This document shows positions 19,527 to 32,300 of a stretch of 64,000 bases of DNA, piece after piece. The translations under genes and the position numbers were made by a program. The DNA comes from Mesostigma viride (lineage: Eukaryota > Streptophyta > Mesostigmatophyceae > Mesostigmatales > Mesostigmataceae), in the NCBI GenBank assembly GCA_009746045.1, contig RPFO01000065.1:661268-725267 (forward strand), given 5' to 3'. The notes under the pieces were generated by a model. The model ran no database searches and was not told the origin of the DNA. It saw only the letters and a list, made by a program, of their open reading frames with translations. Position 1 is the first letter of the stretch. Each line of letters begins with the position of its first letter.

Positions 19527-21480
19527 ACACCCTGGTGCAGACTTCTTACACGTGTCTTGACTGGGTTATCGGTTTTATGCCACACGTTGCATTTGATGTT
19601 AGCAGTCCTGTGTTTTGATATAGTACTCAATCGGGAAAAGCGAGGATTGCAAGTTTGCAACGGGTGCGTGCCAGGCGCATGATGAGCCTGCGCAGTTGGC
19701 CGCCGACTCTAAAAACACCGCATTACCGGCAATATGGCACAGGCATGGCCTGTATATATTAGCACTGGGACGAGATCGCCTTTGACATCAACGCACCTGG
19801 CTACTGGACTCGCCGCCCAGGAGCCTTCATGGAAGACGTGTTTTTCGGCACGCACGCCTCGCTTGTAGCCCTGTGCTCGCACCTCATTTCCCACCACCGC
19901 GGCCGCTGGCCACTACATTTCGCCACCGCGGAAACCCAATTTATGCGAGAATGTGGTTCCGTCAATACGGCGGGGGTTACAAATTCAATTTCGAAGTTCG
20001 GCACCGTCGGATACCAGTAAAGCAACACTTGTTATCTAGAATCGCGCCATTTGGCATCAATTGGCCAGTTCTGAAAATTCGATGAAATCTCTAGTCGTTG
20101 GTCGAATCTTTCCCTCCGATTCCGATGACGAAATTTGAGTACGAATTTCTTAGTACAGTCCACCGTTTTGTTCGGTTCAGTATATTCCCACGCCGCTTGC
20201 TGACCTGACGGAGGCCGAATTCGTACTGAAGACTAGCGAAAGTGCGCTCGATACTAAACATTGCTACTTCCGAGATGTCTGACGAAATTCCTGCTAGGTC
20301 CATGCTTTGGTACTGGACGGATGCTGAAAATCACTGTGGCTCTGTCCGAACGAGGAAAATTGTCAGAAATCTACTCTCGATACGAACGTAACGAAATTTC
20401 CTAGTATCTGACGCTCGGAGACCTGCCACCGTTTTCCCCTACTAGACCGAACCACATTCCCCGCTAAAAAAGGTGTCCTAGGCGGCGAAATGTAGTGCCA
20501 GGTGGCCAGCCTGCCGACCCCACCGAGGCTCTCCTCCCGATAGGCAGGCTGGGCGGACCTGCTCAAGCATGCACGTCCACGCCACCTCCACCACCTCCAC
20601 CAATGATCGCGGCACAGCTTAAACAACAAGCCCTCGACCTCCGCGTGGAGGCCGACCGCACCAAGGGCAGCCACAATGTCATCGTCAAGCACTTCGACCA
20701 GCTGGCAGGTGAGGACTCGACGACTCTTCTTACGGCATTTAAGCGCGACATCACTACAATACGGTTCGTAGGAGACGCGAAATGAGTGAGAATGTTACCC
20801 GAGCGGTAACGAGGATTCGCACCGTTGATTTTAACATATGTTTCTTTTTTTGCGCCATTTGGCGAGCATCGACTGGAGCCTGAACCTAGCGGGGGGAATC
20901 GTGCGGGGGAATCTTGCGGGGGAATCTTGCGGGGAAAAATTCCGAACGTGAATTTAGCGAAGTCCTACATTTTGCTTGGGTACACGGTACTACAGTTTCG
21001 TAACTGAAAATTTTCTGTAGTTGCGTTGGTGTTTCGTACGTTCCGCTGAAATTTTCGTGTTCAGTACCCAGATCACAATTTGATCCGGGCGCAAAATGAT
21101 TGGCTGTACGGTAAGAACCAAAAACGAAATTTTAGTATCTAAGTTCCGCAGCGCTTGCTGAATTTGCCCCGGAAGCCCGGGGGCACTTTCCCCGCTGAAA
21201 AAGGTGTCCGCGGAAGCGTATTGTAGTGATTCTTGCCCCCATGCACAATTTACTGGTGAGCTGCGCATGTCGGCTGTTCGCCTCCCCCGCGCGCGGGGTA
21301 AGGCTGGCCCGGCACCCGTGCTCAGACCTCACCTTTAAGTACATGGCGGACGCGAGCTATGGCCGACCTACCTCCAGATACGGCAAAGCGCAATGGGGAA
21401 ACCGGTATACTGGATCGGGGGGGACGTCATCCACGTCGACCACAAGCCTTGGCAGGCACCCCCAGTCTAGGGAATAAAGC
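19527..21480. other. gene-poor segment, probably old transposon sequence
   Basis: No recognisable gene. Two related stretches, 'ccccgctaaaaaaggtgtcc' near 20461 and 'ccccgctgaaaaaggtgtcc' near 21190, each followed by 'tgtagtg', suggest repeated or inverted elements. A proline-rich frame at 20495-20785 is unrecognised and not called. Confidence 0.4.
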
Positions 21481-21937
21481 AGTAGTGTAGATTAGTAGTA
21501 AGGCTTGGCCTACCACGCGGCCCCAGCGCATGTGCGCCCATAGTGGCCATGGATGATGCATTTACGAATTAGCCACGCCCTGCCTATTATTAATGGACCC
21601 CCCATGGATGGGCTGCATTAAGAATTAGCCGTCAGCCCTGCCTATATAGAGAGTCACGGCTCTCTGATAAGAAGCCATGCCTAGCTTTTGTATAGCCGCG
21701 TTGATCTTCCCCCACCATGACGTGGCTCCCCCTTCGCTGGGTATAGCTAGCTTGATAGATCATGGGGGTGCAGGTGCCCTGGTGCACCTCGAGAAAGTGT
21801 CGTTTACATTCCCACCCTTGCAGGAAGTAGCTTAGAATGTACTAAAAGCCATATGCCCCTTCTCTGGGATATGTGCTACATTTACTCCCGGCAACGGAGT
21901 TCGATCTGTTCCTAATTAATTAGTTAATTAATGGCCT
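21480..21937 (+). mobile_element. LINE-family 3' region with hairpin and TTAATTAA tail
   Basis: It is collinear with 25370-25719: 'ggatgggctgcattaagaat', 'ctcttgtatagcc'-like, 'gggtgcaggtgccctggtgc', 'gccatatgccccttctc', then a 'ctcccggcaacggag' hairpin and a TAATTAATTAG tail. It is a 5'-truncated copy. Confidence 0.8.
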
Positions 21938-22249
21938 GTATGCAGGACTAAGCGGTTGGTTGAAATGTTGTGGCTGCATGCGGATGTTCAGCAGGCAGTT
22001 AGAGCAGTTATGGCGTGCAAGCCGGCAGTAATGGCGCAGGCCAGGTTAGCAGATCGATGTCGAACAGTTGAACAGTAAATTTTTGTGAGAATATATTCAG
22101 TGAGAATGATAAATTATGGACGTGAGATCGGCATGCAACATAAGGAAAACCCCAAAAAGAAGAAGAACCCTAAAGGAAATAATAGTAATCTGACACGGAC
22201 ATGCAAGGATCCCCCCCCACCTTTCCCACTGAAGACACCATCCCGGCAC

Positions 22250-22975
22250 CCTCCTTAAGGAAGCTTTCGAGCAGCACGTGACCCCCCTTACGAGGCAACA
22301 CTGGCAGCTAAGCTCGACGGCACGGTTTACAGGATGCTCCGACAGTGCCTGAATGTAGGGTTTTCCCAGCGTAGACCTGTCATTAGAGTCTTTTCTTCAG
22401 GGTATGCCTGGTATTTCGGACGAGATTAGGCAGCGTAGGATAGCATTTGTAGGACATCTTGCTCGCACCAGCCATGAGGTCGACACCGCCCTGGGTACGT
22501 CTGGCCGGCCCCCATGCAGCGGCTTGGCCAACGTACCACTTACCAGGGCGGCATATTTTGACCTGGCCTGGCCCCAAGGACATTCTCAGGAAGCGAGGTA
22601 AACCTGCCATGAACTACGCCCAGATGTTGTTTGCCGACCTAGTGGTCCCAGCTCAGTTTGAACACCCGGCATCCACTCCCTCTCCCTCAGTTCTTAATGG
22701 ACTGCCATGCAGAACAAGAATTAGCGGTGGCAGAAGATTGTCCAGGCTCACACACCAGCCCCTGTGGGCAAGCCCCCCCCCCCCAAGAGGAAGGGGCGTT
22801 TTGCTGAGTAGTGTAGTTAGGATTTTCTAGACTAGATAGCTTAGAGTTATAGGTTAGTTCGATTACGCGGCTTCCTCCACCTCCACCCCCCACCCAGGAA
22901 TATGTGCTACATGATCTCCCCACGGAGGCATGTTATAATTTAATTTAACATAGATCTAGATTAACCACAATCTAA
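22250..22975 (+). pseudogene. 5'-truncated LINE ORF2 C-terminus with 3' tail
   Basis: Frames around 22290-22600 read AAKLDGTVYRMLRQCLNV and, after a shift, SDEIRQRRIAFVGHLARTSH. This resembles the C-terminal region of LINE ORF2 proteins, where an R-R-x-x-F-x-G-H-x-x-R pattern follows the reverse transcriptase. The copy is interrupted by frame changes and stops. Downstream come 'gaatatgtgctacatgatct', hairpin 'ctccccacggag' and an ATTTAATTTAA tail. It is a dead fragment. The assignment rests on motif recognition. Confidence 0.6.
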
Positions 22976-23820
22976 CTTAACATTATAGGGGATGGGACAT
23001 ATCTAAAGTGCACTTTTCTGGAAAACAGACCTGTGAATGGGATAAAAATCCAGTTATGCTTGGGAACCATAAATATGTGAAAAAAAAATTTTCCAGCCAC
23101 TTGGGGGTGGTACTACCCCCCAGCATGACCCAGTTATGAGCTAAAAATAGATAAAGACGCTATTTTTGGCCGATTTTTCCTAGGAGACTGGGCAAACCAA
23201 AAGTGACCAAACCACAGATTTTCCTAAAATCCCCACCCTTGCAAATAAATCTGGCTACTCAGGACCACAAAATAAGCACGTTTAGACTATTTGATGGGGT
23301 TTAGCCCAAAACACGTATTTTTTTGGTCCTAAAAAAATAAATCAAATAGTAGACACATGCAAAAATTCCAGTGATGATATTTATAGTAGGCCTAGGGTGG
23401 GAATTTCACTCTCACAAAGTTTGAGCTCATTCTGAGCACGTTTACTCATGTTGATGGGTGTAAACATGCAAAAACAAAATGACAGAAAATCCCGCTTATG
23501 AGCACAAACACCAGACCTAGCTATTACACCCTTAGTAGCCCACCACCAACTGGGCCAAACCAAGTCAAATTAATTCATTTATGATGTTAAAAAGCTTGCC
23601 ACAAAATCCCAGGTCATTCTGAGCTAGTTTGGTCATAATACAGCATGGCAGTGTAGGTAACGAAAATTATGGCTGACGGCGGTATGGCTGACGGCGGAGT
23701 TCAGATCTTTTGCATCTGAGCCCCAAATTCGGTCAGACCACTCGCATTCGATGCGCTTTTTTGAGACGCACCCGCCAGTATAATCGGTTACGGCTGAAAC
23801 GCAGTATTGCGGAAGTTATC
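22976..23820. other. AT-rich intergenic stretch, nothing recognised
   Basis: No open frame of note, no array, and no clear repeat with the rest of the window. It separates two LINE copies. Confidence 0.4.
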
Positions 23821-23835
23821 ACGTGACAGGCAGCT

Positions 23836-25215
23836 ATGACGACCTCTATTAAGCAAAACGGGGTTTGGAAAAGGAGCTTACCGGCTCCCAGCCCAACCCG
23901 CTCGCCATCGTTCTTGCCCAGCCGCCTGGGCTCGCCAACCCACCGCCAGCAGCCCCATCGCCCAGCGCCTCGCCTGAGCCCAAGAAACCCTGCCACGCTC
24001 GCAACTGGAGCAAGTTCCTCCCCGGCGACCGACGATTCGCCTGGACCGTGTGGCAAGAATTGTCGCCGCAGGAATGCATTGAGGTTCTCCAGTTCCTCGA
24101 ACAGGAGCGGAAGCTCTTCGTGCCCAAGGGGGGGGCGGCTATCGACTACAATGGAGACATGTCCTGGCTCTATGCTTTGGACGAAGTACAACAACGCCTG
24201 ATTATCTTGACCAGCCAATTCCAGAGCCACCTCTCCGACCTCACCCGCACGCTCCGCACCCCAGCCCCCGAACAGCCGGCAGCCCCATCGGCTTCCTCCC
24301 TCTGCAAGGATGACCTCCGCGCAGTGCTGGAGGAGCACGTGACCTGGCCGCTGGCCGAGCAGCTGCATGACATCGCTGAACACCACGCTCAACAAGGTCG
24401 AGGCCCGGGTCTCCAACGTGGAAACCAAGGTCGTCCACAAGCTCCAACCCCAGTTCACGGCTCTACACACCGCGGAGCAGGCTTCGGAAAAGCATGCTAC
24501 ACTTGTCTCTCGCCTTAACCAGGTGGAGGGAAAGTGTGGCGTGCTCCTGAAGAAGCTTGAGGCCATCACCGCCCACACCGAGGCCCTGGCCACACAGGTC
24601 CCCAAGATAGCGGAGCAGACGGCCACCATTGCATCCCAGCCACCCCGGCAGGATGCTGGCGACCTCCCGCCGCTCTCCTACGCGGACCTGCTGCGGTCAG
24701 CGACCGCCTCCACCACCGACGCCATCGCCACAAAGCTCCAGGAGCTGGAGAACCACCGCCAGGCCCAGCAACGGGAGGTCACCGACCGCGCTCGCCGCGA
24801 GTGCCGAGTGGTGCTACGTCGCTTCCCCCAGAAGCCAGGTGAGACGTCAACCTCTCTTGCTGACGAGCTCAAGAACCAGCTTCTTACCCTCATGGGCCTG
24901 GTAGGTGAGGTAGCACTGAGCGGGTGCCACCGCCTTCCCCACTCACGGGACAAGGCGGCTCCCCCACCAGTCCTCCTCACCTTCCCCTCCCCTGAGGATA
25001 AGCAGCGGTTCCTCTCTCGTCGCAAGCGGTTGCACGACCTCACCTGGACGCTGGATGACGACCTCACCCCCGCTCAGCAACAGCAGCGACGCGACCTGTG
25101 GCCGGAATACCTCCGCCATAAGCAGGACCCCCAGAAGCCCAAGGTGTACTGCATGGAGGGGCGGGGACCTGATGATCAACCACAAGATGTGGACGCCCCC
25201 AGCGGGCTAGAATAG
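23836..25215 (+). pseudogene. LINE (L1-type) ORF1 protein with one frameshift
   Basis: Two overlapping frames join into one product of about 450 codons if a +1 shift near 24365 is allowed (23865-24365, then 24367-25215). The first part is Pro/Ala-rich, then contains NWSKFLPGDRRFAWTVWQ. The second starts with a heptad-like coiled coil (NTTLNKVEARVSNVETK onward). An RRM-like region follows, with RRECRVVLRRFPQKPGE and PVLLTFPSPEDKQRFLSRRK, then LTWTLDDDLTPAQQQQRRDL. Coiled coil, RRM and a C-terminal domain in that order is the plan of L1-clade ORF1 RNA-binding proteins. The start is unclear: the ATG at 23836 is in another frame and the listed frame opens at TTG 23865. No ORF2 follows; the stop leads straight into the family 3' UTR. 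Confidence 0.75.
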
Positions 25216-25719
25216 CAATAGCCCTAGATTGTAACCCTTGGCGTCACTGCCGCTAAGGCAGCCATGCCTAGACTATTTGCCTAGCTGTGCCAACACACCT
25301 AGTCACGTGCCGCCAACGCACGGTCCACAACCAGCCATAGCCTAGTACAGCCATGCTACGCCCTGGCTATGTTTAGCCAAGCCATGCCTATAATGGGACC
25401 CCCCCATGGATGTTGCATTAAGAATTTAGCCATGCTATGCCATGCAGAGAGATGCTCTCTGTCGAGAAGCCATGTCCTAGCTCTTGTATAGCCATGCTGA
25501 TCTTCCTCCCTCACAGGCATGCTCCCCCCCTTACCCGGGCATAGCGTGATAGACCATGAGGGTGCAGGTGCCCTGGTGCACCTAGAGCAAGGGTAGCTTA
25601 CATTCCCACCCTTGCATGAAGTAGCCTAGGATGTATTAAAAGCCATATGCCCCTTCTCAGGGATATGCGCTACATTGACTCCCAACGGAGCGATGTTGAT
25701 AATTAATTAATTAATTACA
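25216..25719 (+). mobile_element. 3' UTR and tail of the ORF1-bearing LINE
   Basis: It ends with 'gatatgcgctacattgact', hairpin 'ctcccaacggag', then 'cgatgttgataattaattaa'. It is collinear with the truncated copies at 21.5-21.9 and 16.3-16.6 kb, which ties those copies to this LINE family. Confidence 0.85.
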
Positions 25720-25872
25720 GCATGGTCACAGCTGCCAACCTCATGCCTGGTACAACATGGCACGAGAGGTGACACAGGCAGCTACCCCAACCAAGCATGT
25801 CCCATAAAGTTATATCATGGCCAAACAATGAAAGCATTGTCATGCAGTTTTCATAACACAATTAGGCCTCGT

Positions 25873-28432
25873 TCAGCCCTCATCTGACTCGTCCCCCATG
25901 CAGTTGGGGCAGAACCATGCTCCCTCCGGGATGGTCTTCAGCGTGAGGCCCAGGCAGAGCATGTGCGCCCCATGCTCTTCCCGGCCTGCACCTGCCTCAC
26001 ACAGCAGGAAGGGGTTGGCCTCCTTGTGATCGCTGCCCAAGCACCTAATGCAACGAGCAGCAGCAATGCCACTGCCCGTGCTGCTGGCACTGCTGCTGCT
26101 GTCATCCCCTCCACTGTCCCCCTTCTCCACCCGGCTGGCTGGCCCCTTCCCCTTCCTCTTTGTCTGCTGCCCCCCCCCCTGCCCAACCCCCTCCTCATAC
26201 CCACAGCCCCTGCCGTACGTGGCCCCCTTGTGTTCCTTATCCTCCCTCCAGTGCTTTCCCTTCCTGAGTACCTCCCTCTTCTTCTTAGCCCGCTTTCAGC
26301 CGGGCCGGTCCTGCTTCAGTGCCTGCTGGCGCCGGTGCACGCTCCAACCGCAGCGTGTCCAGCTGGGCTAGGACTGCTGGGGTGACTGTGATGCCCAGCT
26401 TGGGAGCTAAGGGCATCCAGAAGTCCTCCCCCTTTTGGGCCTTCAGGATGCCCATCGCCGTCGCGTACGGCCATCGCTGCCCCGCGAACCCCCCCTGCCC
26501 CCCAGGCACGAAGCCCACCTGCTGTGAGTGGTGGAACTCATTGAGGTTGGATGAGGAACCAGGGTTGCAGCGTTCAAGGAGGGCAGGGGATGAGTACTTG
26601 GCAAAGGCATGCTCCACCACCCCCCACACGTCCACTGTCACCCCCTTGTTGTTCACCTCCGCCTTGGGCAGCCACCTCCCCCCAACTGGTGTCCAGCCCG
26701 GCTCATCACTCCTCCCGTTCACTACACCACACCATACCTCCTTGGTGCTCACCCCCAACACCTCTATGACATTGGCATACTTCTCACAGTTGTCATGAAT
26801 GTTGAAGTAGTGTGCTCTCAGGTTGGCCATGGCACGTGACAGCCACTCCCCCTTCTGCCCCTGGTTGATGTGGATGCAATACCTGAAGCTAGTGCACATG
26901 TGCGTGATCACATCCTCAGTAAGCACCTTGGGCAACCCAGACAAGTGCTCCTTGCGTGCTGCTAGCAGTGCACCATGCAGGCAGATGCCTAGGTGGTTGA
27001 TGTCCTCAAACTTCTCAGGAATGTGCCCGCTAGCCTGAATCCCCTTGTGCTCTCTCACCTGGTGGGCAAACCAAGTGGTGTCGCCACTGATCCGACACGA
27101 CCTGGTGGGCATACAACCGCTGCCCTAGAGGCTTGGGCAGCTTGGGCCCCTCCCTCACCTCCTCCACCTGCCCCAAGCTGATCCCGACATCGAGTGACAT
27201 GAGGTCCTCAAGGAGGAAGATGGCCCCTAGAGCCTCCATGGCCTTGCTATTGCCCGTGTGGTTCTTCCAGCACGCGTGCGCCTGGACTGCACTGCTGCTG
27301 CTGCTAGCCTGCTCACACGTGCCACACCACTTGCCACTCACGTGGAAGCCTATCACTAGCCCAGTGCCTTGGTGGATGATCAACTGCTGCCCCCACAGGC
27401 TACGGTACCCCCTGTTTGCCCAGCTGCCATCAAACGACACCCTACACCCCTGCCTGCCATGCTCATCCATCTCAAACCTGCCCTCATTCACCTCCCACTT
27501 CCTCACCGTCTCCCTATTTCCATGATTACCTCCTTGAGGTACTCCATGATTACCTCCTCCACCGCATATCCACATCCTTGTCAAACGTCACATGCCCACG
27601 GGGAAATTTGACCCCTAGAACCGTTGCAAGGCGGAGCACCTTTGCTCTTGAAAGTGCAAACAACACGGCACAGGTAGCTAGCAAGCTAGTGCAGGCATTA
27701 CGCCTCACACCTGGCCTAAGCTCACAGTTGGGCTCCAGAAGGGGAAAGGGCATCCACCATGGCTCAGTAGGCTCGCCCGCGCCCTTGCCCTTCCCATCAG
27801 AGGCATCCGGCTAGCATCCGGGCGGCAGAAAGGGTTCGTGCACCACAAGACTACCTCGGACGGGGAGCCTGCTCCACCGAGAGCACGGGCATTAAAAGTC
27901 TTGTCAGCTACACCTAGCTTCAACGTTGTGCCATAGCAGCAAGGTCAAGGTGGCAACAAGTCCTTCCAATGCATGTGAATCAACCACCACCCTGGGCATC
28001 TGGAGTGGCAAACCCTTGTCGGCTACCGGGGGGGGGGGAGGAGCAGGCTTCTCCATGACGCAGCTAACCTGCTTACCCTTCTTCAAAATTTTCTTGGGCG
28101 ACGGCCAGTACACGCTTGGAGTTTTCTTGCTGCGCTCCGCGCGCGGGGGTGTCCCCCCCTGAGCTTGCTGGACACCCCCGCTTTAATTCCTGCCCATGCG
28201 CCTCGGCCGTCGCCTCGCTAATTCCTGCAGCATCCAGGCGTTTGCTCGTCACCCAAATAGTCCCCACTGCTGGACGCCCACCCTTCCTGCGCTTTGTTGA
28301 ACCCCGGGGCCTGCCAACTGGGCGTGCCACGTGCTGCACAGCAGGCCTCGCAGCCTCGCCGCTACCCTCAAATTCCATTTCCTGGCCTCTGCGCTGCTGC
28401 TGCGCCTTTTTCGCCCTTGAATTACTCGGCAT
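25873..28432 (-). pseudogene. Mutator-like (MULE) transposase with AT-hook and PHD finger, frameshifted
   Basis: Read from 28432 leftward. The N-terminus has an AT-hook-like VGRPRGSTKRRKGGRPAVG (about 28300). After frame changes comes the catalytic region: VSFDGSWANRGYRSLWGQQ, GFHVSGKWCGTCE and HACWKNHTGNSKAMEALGA (27500-27240). A further shift near 27050-27110 precedes CTSFRYCIHINQGQ and LRAHYFNIHDNCEKYANV (26900-26750). A Lys/Arg-rich linker leads to a C-terminal PHD finger: RCIRCLG, LLCE, HMLCL, IPEGAWFCPNC (26060-25890). The D-G-S-W block and the later C/H pattern match a Mutator-like transposase domain found in many eukaryotes. At least three frameshifts make it a probable pseudogene. 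Intron use could explain some frame changes, but not the one inside the catalytic half. Confidence 0.7.
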
Positions 28433-29352
28433 TGCTCAGTTATTGCGTAAACAAAAAATTCAGGCCCTGTCGCCGCTGGACCTAAACCCAACGTAGTTGG
28501 CACCGGGGTCGGGCCAGCGCATGCGAATTATTGTCTCAACCCTTTCTGGCAACCGCCTAGCAGTTCCGTCATCATTCCGCCACCCCAGCAATGCAGCAAA
28601 CCAGCGGTATGCTGCGTTGCGAAAAAATTGGGGGGGTCGTCGAGGCTCTGGGGGGGGCGATGGTTAAGGCCCGCAGAACCTTTCTCAATCAGCCAATCTT
28701 TGCGCAAGATTGATATCAGATGGTAGTCCTGGTATTTATTTTGACGTTGCCATCCCCACAGTAGCAGTTGGCACTCAATTTCGAGCTCTTCATCCGCGTA
28801 GTCAATCGCCATTATCACGTCGCACACACGCTCGCACACACACACGCAAAAATTTGTGGTCCGGAGTACGTCGGTACCGTCCCGAATTTTTTGGCGCCAC
28901 AAAATTCCGATATGTCCCGTCCCCTTAATATCTCCATTAATTAATAGCTCTAGATGAAATTCTAATCATTTAAAAAGATTCACCATGAATTGTGAATGTC
29001 CATTTATTTCATGTTATTGTTTACTTGTCACACCTAAAAAACTAAAGACACACACCAAGAATCGGCTTACAATTGTTCACTGGCAGATTACGTCATTGAC
29101 GGATGATATACTAAGAACATAGGTTGGAGGGATCCTAACCCAGGTACCCACCTCATGCATGTTATGGATTCGTGCCTACCATGACTTTTGTCATTGTTGC
29201 AGCCCTAAACTTCGCAGAACCCTTCACAAAGAAGTCACCAGCGTTCCCTACAGATCATACCATTACTACACACATACGATGGCATCCTTTGTAACCGTTT
29301 ATAGCCTCTTCAGGCGTACTCAGTTTACCGCATCTCCTCGTATGATCATAGT
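28433..29352. other. intergenic stretch, nothing recognised
   Basis: It contains an 'acacacgctcgcacacacac' stretch near 28825 and otherwise no coding or repeat signal. It separates the MULE remnant from the 3' end of the DJ-1-domain gene. Confidence 0.4.
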
Positions 29353-32300
29353 TTACCGCCTCTTCTGGATCTCACTCAAGAACACATCGTTGAACTTCTC
29401 CACCATGCCCGGGTGCTTGCCGCAGATCAGGTTGCCATCCACGGTCAGCTCTGCCGTGCCCTCGCCCTCGTACTGCACGTTGCCACCCGCCGCCGTGACG
29501 TCACCGACACTGATGTTTCCGAATCACACCAACACACAAAGGAGTAGCATACATGGCAGGCAGATCACATGAAGTCGGTGCCTTTTTTAGAATGCATGCC
29601 CACGCATTTCTAAGCATGCAAGGCAGTGCAGACGATGACTCGCTGGGCATCGGTGTGTGGTGGCGCCTTTAGACTGTCCGTCGCTACTTGTGACCCATGA
29701 GTGCCTCTGATGCTGGACAAGCCTCTGCTGCTGACATCGCACGTGAAGCCAGCCAGGGTGAAAGTAAGCAGCCGATGGTAACCAGTCATCATCCCAGGCA
29801 CCGACAAGGCCTAGCACATCCATAAACTTATGGTTGTAGCTGTAGGGGCCTTCCACGCTGGGTTTGATGCAACCAATTTAATTGGGCACGCCGGTCACTG
29901 GACCGGTCCCTGTACTGTAAAATTGTCTGGAGCCACCCTTATGTCCTGACCAATTTCCTTTCCCCAAGTTACGAGGACGCGGGCAGTCTGTCGTCACGTT
30001 GTGAGCTACTATGGGCTACTACGTACTTGGCCAACGACACCAATTTCGGCCTGTCCCACCCCAAAAGGGGGAAATTGGTTTTGCCCAGCCAAAAGTACGG
30101 ACAGATCTGAACTTTTTGAGGAAATTGGTGACCAGCGTGGAAGGGTCCGGACCTCAAATTGGAATACCGTGCCCCAGCGTGGAAGGGCCTGGACGAAATA
30201 GGTCGTATACCCCTAAAAAAAGTTGGTCCGCACCCAGCTGGAAGGCCCCATAAACCTATACAGCACAATCGGAATCACTCGTGTTGTTTAACACGCTTGG
30301 CGTTGCTTACACTTAACTCTGCTGAGTTTTCTAACTCCTCGCCTCGGCCCCCCCCCCCCCCCCCCCCTCACCTCCAAACTATACATGTGAAGGCTATACC
30401 CATGTCCACAACAGAAGCCAGCTGGCCAAGCATTAAAAAGAATTGTCATAACGTCACTTACATGTTGTGCGCACAGGTGACCTGATGCAGCACGTGTGGC
30501 GAAGACCGACCGCAGGAGGATGGGCGTAAACAGACGAAACAGGCACCCGCCAGCATGGCCGCAAAACACATACAGTCAGCAATTGCCATCCAGTTGATGT
30601 GTCAAGGGTTGGACTTCAAACCGGCTCACTTGAATGTCAGCAGCACATGCAACTGCTGCAGCGCCACCCGCATCCATGAGCTCTTTTCGCTGCAACGTGC
30701 CCTCAAACTAAGTGGACACCCCGGTTTCAACTCCACCGCAAGACCTCCAAGGAGGAAAGACAAGACAGGAAGCGAGTGCATCTCTTTCACCACCAACACA
30801 CTCGCGCACTGGGACGTGGAGGGCATGACATACACCTGGCAGGGTGCACGGGAGGCCATCGCGGCTACTCATCAAGGGGCCATCGCCTCACAGCCAGCAC
30901 ACAGCAGTATTCTCAGGTCCCACCTCGCCACTAGCACACGGCACAATTCTCAGGTCCCATCTCGCCACTAGCACACGGCACAATTATCAGGTCTCATATC
31001 GCCACTAGCACACGGCACAATTATCAGGTCCCATATCGCCACTAGCACACGGCACAATTATCAGGTCTCACCTCGCCACGGTTCTCTGTGCTTAGCGTAT
31101 TCGTACACAAGCGCAGAGTTTCGCATCTCTACGCATCTCTACGCTTGTTGGGCAGCCTCCGTTCTTCTTTATTCTCAACCTCCCACCAGCCCATGGCACG
31201 AGGGTTCCCACTGGGTGTCCGTGGGACGCGTCTGCTGCTTACCGTCACACTTAGCAGCTCACTGCTTACTGCTCACCGTCACGTCCCGTTTCCCAAACAT
31301 ACCCCCACCTGGTGCTCGCGAAGCAAGAGGGTGGGGTGCTCTAGAGCAACTACGCCCGCTCTGCATCCTGTGCAGTGTTGTGTGAGTTCATGGTGAGTGT
31401 GCATACATGGGGTTTGTGTGTGTGGGTATCCGGGGGTTGTGTGTCCACCGGGGTCTACAGTGTGTAAGCGCATGCGTGGAGGTCATGCGCGCACCTTCTT
31501 GCCCTTGAGCAGCGTGGGGTCTGCGCAGAAGAGCCACAGGCTGTGGCAGATGTGGCCAAACGGAACGTTCTGCGCAGCACATGGCCGAGAGAGGGGGCGG
31601 GCGGGGGTCGGGTTGGGGTGCAATCCCAGGCAGGGTCGCGCATGCACACCGCATGGCGTCGCAAGAAGTTAGTGAGTCGCGAGGGGTCCACAGGTGTCAC
31701 GGTGGAAGAAGCTAGTTACGGTGGCATGAAGCCAGAGCCATGCCGGTCAACAATAAGTCTCTCGTGGGTTCGACAACAGCTACAGGCAACACAGGCACAG
31801 GGGAAGCCATGGGGCACTACATCAGACGTCCTTAGCCAAAAAAAGTGCCGGGATCAAGGGGGGGCTTTCCCGAGCGGGGAGTCCAGCTACTCCAGCATGG
31901 CGTAACGCCCGCAAGCTGACAACTTCTATGTTGGCGCACTCCATCGGGCACCGCCCGGCTGCCTTGGGCCTGCACGGTTCCCACACCGTTAATGACAGCA
32001 GCCCCTTGCATCACCACGAGTCATGCCCCTGTGGGGATCACGCCCCGATGTCCCGGCCCCACCAACAACAGGGAATTTCTCCAAGGCCGCATCGTGCCCC
32101 TCCCACGCGGCACGCTGCACACCCCCCGCGCCGCGTGCTACAACGAGCATCATCAATTCGTTCCAACACGCCGTCCCCTAAGGGAAACACGGAGCACAGC
32201 AGTACCACTTCTCTATGTCCCTGCGCCATCCACAGACCATCGCAGACACGGCACCCCACCACGGAGCACCGCTCGCGCGCCTCACCTTGGCCATTCCCTG

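Noticed and set aside
24678-25067. Minus-strand frames opposite the LINE ORF1
   Set aside because: They are shadows of the plus-strand ORF1, which has coiled-coil and RRM-like features.
29587-29856. Possible extra DJ-1 exon (frame with TCDVSS) between exons 7 and 8
   Set aside because: Exon 7 joins exon 8 in phase and already completes the family motif (AHN-I-VGDVTAAGG); no splice sites fit an extra exon.
30909-31079. CRISPR-like array (also 61549-61903 and 62461-63294)
   Set aside because: Repeats are head-to-tail with no unique spacers, in introns of a eukaryotic genome.
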